Source of the DNA: Pantoea vagans
Lineage (GTDB): Bacteria > Pseudomonadota > Gammaproteobacteria > Enterobacterales > Enterobacteriaceae
Length of the DNA: 64,000 nt
Assembly (NCBI RefSeq): GCF_001506165.1
Contig: NZ_CP011427.1
Coordinates: 3,286,001 to 3,350,000, forward strand
Direction of reading: 5' to 3'
A program made the translations under genes and the position numbers. The notes below the pieces were generated by a model. It was given only the letters and a program-made list of their open reading frames with translations. It ran no database searches and had not been told where the DNA came from. Every line of letters begins with the position of its first letter. Position 1 is the stretch's first letter. Positions 44,732-53,864 of this stretch are shown one piece after another.

Positions 44732-47110
44732 ATGAAAAAACAGATACCTACCCTGCTGGCAACCATGATTGGTGCAGCGCTCTACAGTCAGCAGACGTTC
44801 GCCGACGACCTTATGTCGCAGTGTATGTTGGGCGTGCCGAGCTACAACCGTCCACTGGTCAGTGGCGATACCAATTCGTTGCCTGTCACCATTCACTCTG
44901 ACTCGGCCAAGGGTAACTACCCGAATGACGCGGTTTTTACTGGCAATGTTGACGTGCAGCAGGGCAATAGCCGCTTACGCGCCGATGAGATGCAACTGCA
45001 TCAGCGCCAGCAGGATGGGCAAACCACGCCAGTACGTACAGTCGATGCGCTGGGTAATGTGCACTATGACGACAATCAGGTCATCCTGAAAGGTCCGAAA
45101 GCATGGTCCAATCTTAATACTAAAGACACCAACGTCTGGAACGGTGACTATCAAATGGTCGGCCGTCAGGGGCGTGGCGTCGCCGATCAGATGAAACTGC
45201 GCGGTGATAACCGCTATACCATTCTGGAAAACGGCAGCTTTACATCGTGCTTGCCGGGTTCCAACAGCTGGAGTGTGGTTGGCTCCGAAGTGATCCAGGA
45301 TCGCCAGGAAGAAGTGGCCGAGATCTGGAATGCGCGCTTCAAACTGGGCAATGTCCCGGTATTCTATAGCCCGTATCTGCAGTTACCGATTGGCGATCGC
45401 CGTCGTTCTGGTTTCCTGATCCCCAACGCGAAGTACGGCAGTAACAATGGCTTCGAGTTCATGCTGCCGTATTACTGGAACATCGCGCCGCAGGCAGATG
45501 CCACCATTACGCCGCATTACATGAGTAAACGTGGTCTACAACTGCAGAATGAATTCCGCTATCTAACCGTGTTCGGTGCCGGTTTGATGGAACTGGATTA
45601 TCTGCCTTCTGATAAGCAGTACGACAACGACAAAGCGGTGCGTGGAATCGCCGAGAATGACAGCTCCGATCGCTGGCTGTTCTATTGGCAGCATGCGGGC
45701 GTTTATGAGCAGCACTGGCGCTTCAACGCTAACTATACCAAGGTGAGCGATCCTTACTACTTCAACGATCTCGACTCGAAGTATTACAGCTCTACCGACG
45801 GTTATGCGACGCAGAAATTTAGCTTTGGCTATGCCGATACCAACTGGGATGCGACGTTGTCGACCAAAGACTTCCAGGTCTTTGGCACCACGGATTCCAC
45901 CAACGTGTATCGTGCGATGCCACAGCTGGATCTCAACGCTTATCAAAACGATATTGGTCCGTTTGATGGTCGCATTTACGCACAGGCAGTGAAATTCACT
46001 AACGTGAACAGCAAAATGCCTGAAGCGACCCGTCTTCACATTGAGCCAACGTTGAACCTGCCGCTGTCGAATGGCTGGGCAAGCCTGGATACCGAAGCCA
46101 AATTCCTTGCAACGCACTACCAGCAGGACAATATCGATCGTTATAACAATAACGAAATCTCGGGCGTAGACAGCACCGGTAATCGGTTGGACAGCTCGGT
46201 GAACCGCACCATGCCACAGTTCAAAGTGGATGGACGTCTGGTATTTGACCGCAATATGGATTGGGAGCCGGGCTACACGCAAACCCTGGAGCCGCGTGTT
46301 CAGTACCTTTACATTCCGTATCGCAACCAGAGCAATATCTATCCGTACGACTCCACCCTGCTGCAAACGGACTACACCGGTTTGTTCCGCGATCGTACTT
46401 ACAGTGGTCTGGACCGCATCGCTTCAGCGAACGAAGTCGCAACCGGTTTGACCACACGAATTTATGATAACGATCTGGTTGAACGTTTTAACGTTTCTGT
46501 AGGTCAAATCTACTCGTTTACCCCGTCTCGTACCGGCGTAAACCAGACAAGTGACGAAGATGATACCGGCAGCCTGGTGTGGGCTGGCGATACGTACTGG
46601 AAAATCAGCGATCGCTGGGGTGCGCGCGGCGGACTGCAATATGACACCCGCCTCGATAACGTCGCTCAGGGTAATGCCATTCTGGAATATCGCCAGGATG
46701 CCGATCGTATGGTGCAGTTAAGCTACCGTTACAGCAGTCCGGAGTATGTTGCTCAGGCCCTGAACAACTCCAGCTTGCTGACTAACCCGATTTATAAAAA
46801 CGGGATTTCACAAGTGGGCGCGACCGGGAGCTGGCCGATTGCCGATGCCTGGTCACTGGTGGGGGGCTATTACTACGATACCCGCAACAGTCGTCCGGCT
46901 GAGCAGCTTATCGGCCTGCAGTACAGCTCGTGCTGCTATGCCATTCGTCTGGGTTACGAGCGCAAGATCAACGGTTGGGAAAACAACGACAGTAAGTACG
47001 ACAACCAAATCTCATTCAACATTGAGCTACGTGGTCTGAGTTCTAACTATGGCTTAGGCACCAATGAAATGCTGCGTCAGGGCATCATCCCTTACCAGCG
47101 CGCTTTCTGA
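44732..47110 (+). CDS. lptD: LptD lipopolysaccharide-assembly outer-membrane protein
   Basis: LptD is the 26-strand outer-membrane barrel that, with LptE, inserts lipopolysaccharide into the outer leaflet. It has 792 residues (784 in E. coli). Signal peptide 1-24 (ending QTFA), an N-terminal jellyroll (about 50-200) with [20 protein letters not shown], then the barrel. Four cysteines are in the expected places: C31 in SQC, one in FTSCLPG and the pair in SSCCYAIR, which form the non-consecutive disulfides. No clear Shine-Dalgarno is seen at this ATG. It is the first gene of the lptD-surA-pdxA-rsmA-apaGH series. Confidence 0.98.
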   Translation: MKKQIPTLLATMIGAALYSQQTFADDLMSQCMLGVPSYNRPLVSGDTNSLPVTIHSDSAKGNYPNDAVFTGNVDVQQGNSRLRADEMQLHQRQQDGQTTPVRTVDALGNVHYDDNQVILKGPKAWSNLNTKDTNVWNGDYQMVGRQGRGVADQMKLRGDNRYTILENGSFTSCLPGSNSWSVVGSEVIQDRQEEVAEIWNARFKLGNVPVFYSPYLQLPIGDRRRSGFLIPNAKYGSNNGFEFMLPYYWNIAPQADATITPHYMSKRGLQLQNEFRYLTVFGAGLMELDYLPSDKQYDNDKAVRGIAENDSSDRWLFYWQHAGVYEQHWRFNANYTKVSDPYYFNDLDSKYYSSTDGYATQKFSFGYADTNWDATLSTKDFQVFGTTDSTNVYRAMPQLDLNAYQNDIGPFDGRIYAQAVKFTNVNSKMPEATRLHIEPTLNLPLSNGWASLDTEAKFLATHYQQDNIDRYNNNEISGVDSTGNRLDSSVNRTMPQFKVDGRLVFDRNMDWEPGYTQTLEPRVQYLYIPYRNQSNIYPYDSTLLQTDYTGLFRDRTYSGLDRIASANEVATGLTTRIYDNDLVERFNVSVGQIYSFTPSRTGVNQTSDEDDTGSLVWAGDTYWKISDRWGARGGLQYDTRLDNVAQGNAILEYRQDADRMVQLSYRYSSPEYVAQALNNSSLLTNPIYKNGISQVGATGSWPIADAWSLVGGYYYDTRNSRPAEQLIGLQYSSCCYAIRLGYERKINGWENNDSKYDNQISFNIELRGLSSNYGLGTNEMLRQGIIPYQRAF

Positions 47111-47164
47111 TGTTGTGATGTTTGACAGGCTATCCCGCAGTGCGGAAACAACAATGGATAAAGT

Positions 47165-48460
47165 ATGAAGAACTGGAGAATGCTGATTCTTGGTGTAGCG
47201 ATTACCGCTAACACTGCGTTCGCAGCCCCACAAGAGGTTGATAAAGTTGCCGCAGTCGTGAACAACGGTGTGGTGCTGGAAAGTGACGTTGATAACATGA
47301 TGCGCACCGTGAAATCACAGGCGCAGCAGGCACATCAGCAGTTACCTGATGACAAAACCTTGCGTCATCAGATCCTTGAGCGTCAGGTCATGGATGCCAT
47401 CATTCTTCAGATGGGTGAAAAAGCCGGCCTGCAGGTCAGCGATCAGCAGCTGGATCAGGCGATCCAGAACATTGCCGCACAGAATAAGATGACCATGGAT
47501 CAGTTGCGCAGCCGCCTCGCCTATGACGGTATGAATTACAATGCTTACCGTGCGCAGATTCGCCAGGAGATGCTGATTTCTGAAGTGCGTAACAACGAAG
47601 TGCGCCGTCGTGTGACCATCCTGCCACAGGAAGTTGATGCGCTCGCCGCTCAGGTTGGTTCACAAAACGCCCAGGGTACGGAGCTGAATGTCAGCCAGAT
47701 CCTGCTGCCGCTGCCCGAAAATCCAACCCAGCAACAGGTGGACGATCAGGAAGCGCTGGCGCGTCAGCTGGTGGGACAACTGAAAGGCGGTGCCGACTTC
47801 GGTAAACTGGCGGTCACCTACTCTGCCGATCCACAAGCGCTGAAAGGCGGCAACATGGGCTGGGCAAAAATTGAAGAACTGCCAACCCTGTTCTCGCAGG
47901 CACTGAGCACCGCGAAGAAAGGCGACATCGTTGGCCCAATCCGTTCCGGCGTGGGCTTCCACATCCTGAAAGTGAACGATCTGCGCGGTGAGAGTAAAAA
48001 TATCTCGGTAACCGAAGTACATGCGCGTCACATTCTGCTGAAGCCGTCACCGATTCTCACTGACGCGCAGGCGCAGGCGAAGATCGAGCAGATCGCTGCT
48101 GATATCAAAAGTGGTAAAACCACCTTTGCCGCCGCAGCAAAACAGTTCTCTGACGATCCCGGTTCGGCTAACCAGGGTGGCGATCTCGGCTGGGCAACCC
48201 CAGAAATCTACGATCCGGCATTCCGTGATGCACTGCTGAAGTTGCAGAAAGGCCAGATCAGCGAGCCAGTACACTCATCCTTCGGCTGGCACTTGATTCA
48301 GCTGCTGGATACCCGCCAGGTGGACAAAACCGATGCAGCGCAGAAAGAGCGTGCTTATCGCCTGTTGTTCAACCGTAAATTTGCTGAAGAAGCACAGACC
48401 TGGATGCAGGAACAGCGCGCCAGTGCTTACGTGAAAATTCTGGATGGCAATGGCCAGTAA
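47165..48460 (+). CDS. surA: SurA periplasmic chaperone and peptidyl-prolyl isomerase
   Basis: SurA escorts outer-membrane barrel proteins, including LptD, across the periplasm. It has 431 residues (428 in E. coli). Signal peptide [20 protein letters not shown], an N-terminal chaperone domain ([19 protein letters not shown] onward), two parvulin domains (about 172-275 and 283-385; [13 protein letters not shown] and [16 protein letters not shown]) and a C-terminal helix. It lies 54 bases after lptD. Its end overlaps pdxA. Confidence 0.98.
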   Translation: MKNWRMLILGVAITANTAFAAPQEVDKVAAVVNNGVVLESDVDNMMRTVKSQAQQAHQQLPDDKTLRHQILERQVMDAIILQMGEKAGLQVSDQQLDQAIQNIAAQNKMTMDQLRSRLAYDGMNYNAYRAQIRQEMLISEVRNNEVRRRVTILPQEVDALAAQVGSQNAQGTELNVSQILLPLPENPTQQQVDDQEALARQLVGQLKGGADFGKLAVTYSADPQALKGGNMGWAKIEELPTLFSQALSTAKKGDIVGPIRSGVGFHILKVNDLRGESKNISVTEVHARHILLKPSPILTDAQAQAKIEQIAADIKSGKTTFAAAAKQFSDDPGSANQGGDLGWATPEIYDPAFRDALLKLQKGQISEPVHSSFGWHLIQLLDTRQVDKTDAAQKERAYRLLFNRKFAEEAQTWMQEQRASAYVKILDGNGQ

Positions 48461-49442
48461 CTATCGTGTGGTGATCACGCCCGGCGAACCCGCCGGGATT
48501 GGTCCTGATCTCACCGTTCAACTGGCCCAGCTTGACTGGCCAGTTGAGCTGGTGGTGTGTGCCGACGGTAATCTGCTCCGCCAACGCGCCAGCCAACTCG
48601 GCTTGCCGTTAACGCTGCGTGATTACCAAGCAGGTGTAGCCGCGCAACCGCAGCAGGCGGGTACGTTAACGCTGTTGCAGGTCGATACCGCTCAACCCGT
48701 GACGCCCGGTGAGCTCACCGTCGCAAACGGTCACTATGTGCTGGAGACGCTGGCACGTGCCTGTGATGGCTGCCTGAATGGCGAGTTCGCTGCGCTGATC
48801 ACCGGTCCGGTTCATAAAGGTGTGATCAATGATGCCGGCATTCCGTTTACCGGCCATACCGAATTCTTTGCCGATCGCGCAGGCGGAGACCGCGTGGTGA
48901 TGATGCTGGCAACGGAAGAGTTACGCGTTGCTTTGGCGACCACCCATCTGCCATTAAAAGATGTCTCCAATGCTATCACCCGCGACAGCCTGCATGAAGT
49001 GATCACCATTCTGCATCAGGATTTACAGCAAAAATTTGGCTTAGCGCAGCCACACATCTTTGTTTGCGGCTTAAACCCTCATGCTGGCGAAAGCGGTCAC
49101 ATGGGTCGCGAAGAAATTGATACCATTATTCCGGCGCTCGACGAACTGCGTCAGCAAGGCATTCAGCTCACTGGCCCTTTGCCAGCGGATACCTTGTTCC
49201 AGCCGAAATATTTGCAACATGCCGATGCCGTCCTGGCGATGTATCACGATCAGGGCTTACCGGTGCTAAAATTTCAGGGGTTTGGTCGTGCGGTGAATAT
49301 CACCCTTGGCCTGCCCTTTATCCGGACCTCTGTCGACCACGGCACCGCGCTTGAATTAGCCGGCCAGGGCAAGGCAGAACCGGGCAGCTTTATCACGGCG
49401 CTTAATCTCGCCATCACTATGATCAAGAGCAGTAATGAATAA
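48450..49442 (+). CDS. pdxA: PdxA 4-hydroxythreonine-4-phosphate dehydrogenase
   Basis: PdxA oxidises 4-phosphohydroxythreonine in the DXP-dependent pathway of vitamin B6 synthesis. The ATG at 48450 gives 330 residues (329 in E. coli) starting [20 protein letters not shown]; an ATG six bases earlier is equally in frame, so the start is uncertain by two codons. Metal-ligand histidine motifs are present in [11 protein letters not shown] and [18 protein letters not shown], and [13 protein letters not shown] is near the C terminus. It overlaps surA by 11 bases and rsmA by 8. Confidence 0.97.
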   Translation: MASNYRVVITPGEPAGIGPDLTVQLAQLDWPVELVVCADGNLLRQRASQLGLPLTLRDYQAGVAAQPQQAGTLTLLQVDTAQPVTPGELTVANGHYVLETLARACDGCLNGEFAALITGPVHKGVINDAGIPFTGHTEFFADRAGGDRVVMMLATEELRVALATTHLPLKDVSNAITRDSLHEVITILHQDLQQKFGLAQPHIFVCGLNPHAGESGHMGREEIDTIIPALDELRQQGIQLTGPLPADTLFQPKYLQHADAVLAMYHDQGLPVLKFQGFGRAVNITLGLPFIRTSVDHGTALELAGQGKAEPGSFITALNLAITMIKSSNE

Positions 49443-50259
49443 TCGCGTCCACCAGGGGCACTACGCCCGTAAACGTTTCGGGCAAAACTTCCTGAACGAT
49501 AAGTACATTATCGACAGCATTGTCTCCGCTATTCACCCGCAGAAGGGAGAAGCTATCGTGGAGATTGGTCCCGGCCTTGGCGCCTTAACGGAGCCCGTCG
49601 GCGAACGTCTCGATGCATTGACCGTTGTTGAGCTGGACCGCGACCTGGCCGCGCGTTTACAGACCCATCCGTTCCTCGGCCCTAAGCTGACCATCTATCA
49701 GCAAGATGCGATGACCTTTGATTTCTCCGCTCTGGCGCAAGAGAAAGGTCAGCCGCTGCGTGTGTTTGGCAACCTGCCCTACAATATCTCCACGCCGCTG
49801 ATGTTCCACCTTTTCAGCTATACTGGTTCGATTAAAGATATGCACTTCATGCTGCAGAAAGAAGTGGTTAACCGTTTGGTTGCCGGACCAGGCAGCAAAG
49901 CCTATGGTCGTCTGAGCGTGATGGCGCAATATTACTGCCAGGTTATTCCGGTGTTGGAAGTGCCACCTGAATCCTTTACCCCACCACCTAAAGTGGATTC
50001 CGCCGTGGTACGTTTGATGCCTTATGCACAACCACCGCATCCGGTCAGCGATATTCGTCTGCTGAGCCGTATTACCACGGAAGCGTTCGGTAAACGTCGT
50101 AAAACTCTGCGTAACAGTCTCGCACATATGTTTGCGGCCGGTGCGCTGGATCAACTCGATATTGATGCCTCGCTGCGTGCAGAAAATGTCACCGTGGCGC
50201 AGTATTGCCAACTGGCCAACTGGCTGGGTAACCATCAGGCTGAAACGCCGGAGAGCTGA
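49435..50259 (+). CDS. rsmA: RsmA (KsgA) 16S rRNA dimethyladenosine transferase
   Basis: RsmA dimethylates A1518 and A1519 near the 3' end of 16S rRNA, a late checkpoint in 30S assembly. Loss gives kasugamycin resistance. It has 274 residues (273 in E. coli). The N-terminal [18 protein letters not shown] loop [17 protein letters not shown] and catalytic NLPYNIST are intact. The C-terminal helical domain includes [15 protein letters not shown]. The start overlaps pdxA by eight bases. Confidence 0.98.
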   Translation: MNNRVHQGHYARKRFGQNFLNDKYIIDSIVSAIHPQKGEAIVEIGPGLGALTEPVGERLDALTVVELDRDLAARLQTHPFLGPKLTIYQQDAMTFDFSALAQEKGQPLRVFGNLPYNISTPLMFHLFSYTGSIKDMHFMLQKEVVNRLVAGPGSKAYGRLSVMAQYYCQVIPVLEVPPESFTPPPKVDSAVVRLMPYAQPPHPVSDIRLLSRITTEAFGKRRKTLRNSLAHMFAAGALDQLDIDASLRAENVTVAQYCQLANWLGNHQAETPES

Positions 50260-50263
50260 GTGT

Positions 50264-50641
50264 ATGAGTGAATTGGCCCGCGTCTGTGTCCATGTATTGA
50301 GCCAATATGTGGAATCGCAATCCTTGCCCGACGAGGATCGCTACGTGTTTGCCTACACCATCACCATTCGCAATCTGGGGCGTAACAGCGTGCAGTTGCA
50401 GAGCCGCTACTGGCTAATCACCAATGGCAACGGTCGCGAGACGGAAGTACAAGGTGAAGGCGTGGTAGGCGAGCAACCGCACATTGCTGCTGGCGGAGAG
50501 TTCCAATACACCAGCGGTGCGGTGCTTGAAACACCAATGGGCACCATGCAAGGTCACTATGTGATGATCGACGAAGAAGGCGAAGAGTTCCACGTCGAGA
50601 TTCCGGTGTTCCGACTCGCAATACAAACCCACATTCATTAA
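50264..50641 (+). CDS. apaG: ApaG (DUF525 family) protein
   Basis: ApaG is a small fibronectin-III-like beta-sandwich protein whose cellular role is still unclear. It was named as a Co2+ and Mg2+ efflux-linked gene and is always near apaH. The ATG at 50264 gives 125 residues, the E. coli length; the same frame is open upstream into rsmA but those starts are internal to another gene. Conserved block: [20 protein letters not shown], and [19 protein letters not shown]. It is four bases after rsmA. Confidence 0.96.
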   Translation: MSELARVCVHVLSQYVESQSLPDEDRYVFAYTITIRNLGRNSVQLQSRYWLITNGNGRETEVQGEGVVGEQPHIAAGGEFQYTSGAVLETPMGTMQGHYVMIDEEGEEFHVEIPVFRLAIQTHIH

Positions 50642-50692
50642 TCCTCCTCCGCCCGGCCAGTCCGGGCGGCGCGTTTTGATCGGACTGACGTA

Positions 50693-51562
50693 ATGAGCAC
50701 ATACCTGATTGGCGATATCCACGGCTGTTATGACGAATTACGTGCGCTGTTGGCGCGCGTTGATTTCGATCCACAGCAAGATGAGCTGTGGCTAACGGGC
50801 GACTTAGTCGCGCGCGGACCGGGTTCGCTAGACGTCTTACGCTACGTGAAATCGCTGGGAGATTGCGTGCGCCTGGTGCTGGGCAATCACGATCTGCACC
50901 TGCTGGCTGTTTATGCGGGCATCAGCCGTAACAAGCCGAAAGATCGCCTGACGCCGTTGTTAGAGGCTGCCGATGCGGATGAACTGATTAACTGGTTGCG
51001 TCGCCAGCCGCTGCTGCAGGTTGACGAAGAAAAGAAGCTATTGATGGCGCATGCGGGCATCACGCCGCAATGGGATCTCGATACCGCGAAACTGTGCGCG
51101 GCTGAAGTGGAAGCGGTGCTTTCCAGCGATACCTACCCCCTGTTCCTGGATGCAATGTATGGCGACATGCCAAACAACTGGACACCGGAACTGACGGGTC
51201 TGGCACGCCTGCGATTCAGCACCAATGCGCTGACACGCATGCGCTTCTGTTTCCCCAACGGTCAGCTGGATATGATCTGTAAAGAAGCGCCGAACTCTGC
51301 CCCACCGCCACTCAAACCCTGGTTCAATGTTCCCGGCAAGATTGGCAGTGAATATACGCAAATATTTGGTCACTGGGCCTCGCTGGAAGGCAAAGGCACG
51401 CCGAGCCATGTGATTGGCCTTGATACAGGCTGCTGCTGGGGCGGCACGCTGACTTTATTGCATTGGGAAACCATGCAGTATCACGTGCAGCAATCCAATC
51501 GCGTGCAGGCGATGGCAGAAAGCGCAGTCAGCGCACATCCACCACTCAGTGACGCGCAGTAA
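50693..51562 (+). CDS. apaH: ApaH diadenosine tetraphosphatase
   Basis: ApaH symmetrically hydrolyses Ap4A to ADP and also decaps Np4-capped RNA. It has 289 residues (280 in E. coli). The metallophosphatase motifs [14 protein letters not shown] (7-20), [14 protein letters not shown] and GNHDLHLL are intact. The tail ([18 protein letters not shown]) is slightly longer than in E. coli. It lies 51 bases after apaG and is followed by a clear terminator. Confidence 0.97.
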   Translation: MSTYLIGDIHGCYDELRALLARVDFDPQQDELWLTGDLVARGPGSLDVLRYVKSLGDCVRLVLGNHDLHLLAVYAGISRNKPKDRLTPLLEAADADELINWLRRQPLLQVDEEKKLLMAHAGITPQWDLDTAKLCAAEVEAVLSSDTYPLFLDAMYGDMPNNWTPELTGLARLRFSTNALTRMRFCFPNGQLDMICKEAPNSAPPPLKPWFNVPGKIGSEYTQIFGHWASLEGKGTPSHVIGLDTGCCWGGTLTLLHWETMQYHVQQSNRVQAMAESAVSAHPPLSDAQ

Positions 51563-51567
51563 GTAAA

Positions 51568-51598
51568 AAGCTCCGCCAGTTGAGCGGGGCTTTTTTTC
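51568..51598 (+). terminator. Rho-independent terminator after apaH
   Basis: AGCTCCGC (51569-51576) pairs with GCGGGGCT (51584-51591) around a 7-base loop, followed by seven T. It ends the lptD-apaH operon. Confidence 0.9.
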
Positions 51599-51703
51599 GG
51601 TCGCCATAAATGGCGCCCCTACGATGACGCTGCACGACCTTCGTAGGGTGCGCATCAAGGCAGACGCAGCACGGCCTTTGTAGGGTGCGCATTGATGCGC
51701 ACC
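51599..51703. repeat. Cluster of dispersed palindromic repeats (second locus)
   Basis: GGTCGCCATAAATGGCGCCC (51599-51618) matches the palindrome at 30022-30043. GTAGGGTGCGCAT occurs twice (51643-51655 and 51680-51692), the second completed to GGTGCGCAT-TG-ATGCGCACC (51684-51703), the partner of 29984-30002. CCTACGA and TCGTAGG (51617-51623, 51641-51647) pair. The cluster lies between convergent apaH and folA. Confidence 0.8.
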
Positions 51704-51711
51704 AGGCAAAA

Positions 51712-52194
51712 TTAGCGGCGGCGGTCCAGAATCTCAAAGCAGTAGCTGTGTGAATTCTGCGCATCCGCATCGTGGAATTCACTAAAGGTAGACTGCCACT
51801 CATCCGGCTCGTAATCCGGGAATTGGGTATCGCCTTCTACTTCCGCATCAATATGGGTCAGATACAGACGATCCGCACGTGCCAGCATCTGTTCATAAAT
51901 GCGGCCGCCACCGATCACCATTATCTCCTCGACGTCGCCGGCAGCTTTAACCGCCTCATCCAGTGAAGTGACCCAAGTGACGCCTTCATGCGTCCCCGGC
52001 TGGCTGCTGACCACAATATTCAGACGACCCGGTAATGGGCGTCCAATGGATTCAAAGGTCAGGCGACCCATAATCACCGGCTTATTCAGCGTATGACGTT
52101 TAAACCACGCCAAATCTGCTGGCAGGTTCCATGGCATGGCGTTTTCCATACCAATAATGCGATCGGCTGCCAGTGCCGCGATGAGACTAATCAT
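51712..52194 (-). CDS. folA: Dihydrofolate reductase FolA
   Basis: FolA reduces dihydrofolate with NADPH and is the target of trimethoprim. It has 160 residues (159 in E. coli). It starts [20 protein letters not shown]; the active-site D27 ([10 protein letters not shown]) and Met20 loop are conserved. In the NADPH-binding segment, E. coli R44-H45-T46-W47 is R44-L45-T46-F47 here. The C terminus [19 protein letters not shown] is conserved. Monocistronic, converging on apaH. Confidence 0.98.
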   Translation of the reverse strand: MISLIAALAADRIIGMENAMPWNLPADLAWFKRHTLNKPVIMGRLTFESIGRPLPGRLNIVVSSQPGTHEGVTWVTSLDEAVKAAGDVEEIMVIGGGRIYEQMLARADRLYLTHIDAEVEGDTQFPDYEPDEWQSTFSEFHDADAQNSHSYCFEILDRRR

Positions 52195-52443
52195 GTTAAA
52201 AGACCTACAGGAAAAAAATTGGCGCCATCATACGTAAAGGCGAAAGTTTCGTCGATAGGCCGACCCCGCTATTTGCGTAAAGCTCCTATGCCACCGCATT
52301 TTTGTTATTGGACAGAGTTTTACACCGAGTTTCGCAGCATATCTGGGAAGAGGCGCCAGAATAGTTCGGCGAAGCGGCACAATTCAGGGTGAAAACAGGG
52401 ATTGATGGGATGGAGTGTAAAGAAAATCGCACTCTATGCGACA

Positions 52444-52471
52444 AAGAAAAACGGCTCCCGCAGGAGCCGTT
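52444..52471 (-). terminator. Rho-independent terminator after the porin gene
   Basis: ACGGCTCC (52451-52458) pairs with GGAGCCGT (52463-52470), with an A-rich plus-strand flank (AAAGAAAAA) giving the minus-strand U tract. It lies 11 bases after the porin stop, so porin transcripts end before folA. Confidence 0.85.
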
Positions 52472-52481
52472 AAAACCACGA

Positions 52482-53624
52482 TTAGAAGTCGTAGCGCACA
52501 CGCACCAGGTTCATGTTACCCAGTGATTTATCGGTGCTGGAGGTAATCACATATTCGTAATCAATCTGGAAGCCGTAGTCCAGCTTGGTGCTGATACCTA
52601 CGCCGTTATCGATACGCTTGTAGTTACGTCCGTTGACGAATTCCAGACGGTCGCCCATGAAGTATGGCTGGATAGATTTAACCGCATACTGGCCGATTGG
52701 GAACTTGTAACCCGCGAAGTATTCCACGCCCCACGCATCATCCGCGAAGTAGTTATTCACGGTGTTACGTTTGGTTGGTGAGAAGTTCTGATACCAGCCG
52801 CCGCCTGCAGACAGCGTCCAGTTATCTGGCGTCCAGCTCAGCGCGGTGCCATAGATGTTCTGGTCGTAATCTTTGCTTTCGCCAGTGCCTGGGTTGTGGA
52901 TATCAGCACGCGTGTAGTTCCACGCGGTGCCCCATGCCAGATCTTTGGTGATGTGATAGTTCACGCCCAGTGAGCCGCCGCCTTTACGCTTGTAGCGCAG
53001 GCCGTTACCTGGCAGGTAGTTGTTATCTTCAAACAGGTATGACGCATAAACATCTACATCGCCGAAGGTGTTTTTGTACTTCAGCATCTTACGTGAGCGA
53101 TAAGAACCGTCGTAGTCGCCGTTGATACCGTTGCCTGGTGCCTGGGCCAGCATGTCGTAGTCCCAGATATCGGTCTTCGCGCCAACCACATCATAGTAAA
53201 TGCTGTTCTGCTGACCAAAGGTCAGCTGACCCCAGGTTTTGCTTTTCAGACCGGTATACAGCTGACGACGCGTGGTGTTGTGAGCGCCATCTGCATAGTG
53301 GTTATCCCAGCCCCACCATGCCGGGAAGTTCACACCCAGCTCGTAGTAGCTGACCCAGCTGATGTCATCAAACAGGTAGTAATCAGCAGAGAAACGGAAA
53401 CGTGAACCGCCATCAAAGCCATTACGCTTGTAAGACTTGTCGTTCACACCTGCCTGATGCTGGAACTGTGGACGAATACTGCCGCCCACTTTGAAATCAA
53501 GACGGCTGAGTGGATCGCCCGCCTGCGGATCCTGCTTGAGCAGGGTAATTTCCGCCTGGCTGGCGAGAGGAGCAGCAACTAACAATGCAGCCACTGCACT
53601 GAGGGTGAAAGCACGCATTTTCAT
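52482..53624 (-). CDS. Outer-membrane porin (Gram-negative porin superfamily)
   Basis: A 380-residue outer-membrane beta-barrel. Signal peptide 1-24 (MKMRAFTLSAVAALLVAAPL, then ASQA) precedes a mature start EITLLKQDP. Alternating aromatic strands run through the protein and it ends LVRVRYDF, with the terminal phenylalanine needed for BAM recognition. Blocks such as GGSIRPQFQHQ, YELGVNFPAWWGW and TFGQQNSIYYDVVG recall general porins, but I cannot name its substrate or an E. coli orthologue. It stands alone between carB and folA, with terminators on both sides, in a position where E. coli has the cai, fix and kef genes. A second in-frame ATG two codons on is possible. Confidence 0.9.
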   Translation of the reverse strand: MKMRAFTLSAVAALLVAAPLASQAEITLLKQDPQAGDPLSRLDFKVGGSIRPQFQHQAGVNDKSYKRNGFDGGSRFRFSADYYLFDDISWVSYYELGVNFPAWWGWDNHYADGAHNTTRRQLYTGLKSKTWGQLTFGQQNSIYYDVVGAKTDIWDYDMLAQAPGNGINGDYDGSYRSRKMLKYKNTFGDVDVYASYLFEDNNYLPGNGLRYKRKGGGSLGVNYHITKDLAWGTAWNYTRADIHNPGTGESKDYDQNIYGTALSWTPDNWTLSAGGGWYQNFSPTKRNTVNNYFADDAWGVEYFAGYKFPIGQYAVKSIQPYFMGDRLEFVNGRNYKRIDNGVGISTKLDYGFQIDYEYVITSSTDKSLGNMNLVRVRYDF

Positions 53625-53811
53625 TTTTTATATCCCAGTTAAGGTGAGCGCTCTATTAATGAGCGTGCGAAATAGTACGGTGCGCTGCCCGGGATCTTAT
53701 TTATAAATTTGTGCGAATAATCCGAGGTGTAACCGGTATCGCATCAACTGATAAAAACTATGTCAAATCAATAGATTTTTAACACATAACGATATTCAAC
53801 CAGGGGAAAAC

Positions 53812-53846
53812 AGGCGAAAAAAAACGGCCCTTTTAGGGCCGTTTTA
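53812..53846 (-). terminator. Rho-independent terminator after carB
   Basis: A perfect 10-bp stem AAAACGGCCC/GGGCCGTTTT (53821-53830 with 53836-53845) with a 5-base loop, preceded on the plus strand by a run of A. It ends carAB transcription 19 bases after the stop. Confidence 0.92.
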
Positions 53847-53864
53847 TTCAGGTCAATCGCGGGA

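Noticed and set aside
45563..46366. 267-codon minus-strand frame opposite lptD
   Set aside because: It is long but antisense to a clearly coding, conserved gene, and its composition (V, I and R rich) is typical of antisense shadows.
50132..50263. 44-codon extension of apaG into rsmA
   Set aside because: It is internal to rsmA. The ATG at 50264 gives the standard 125-residue ApaG.
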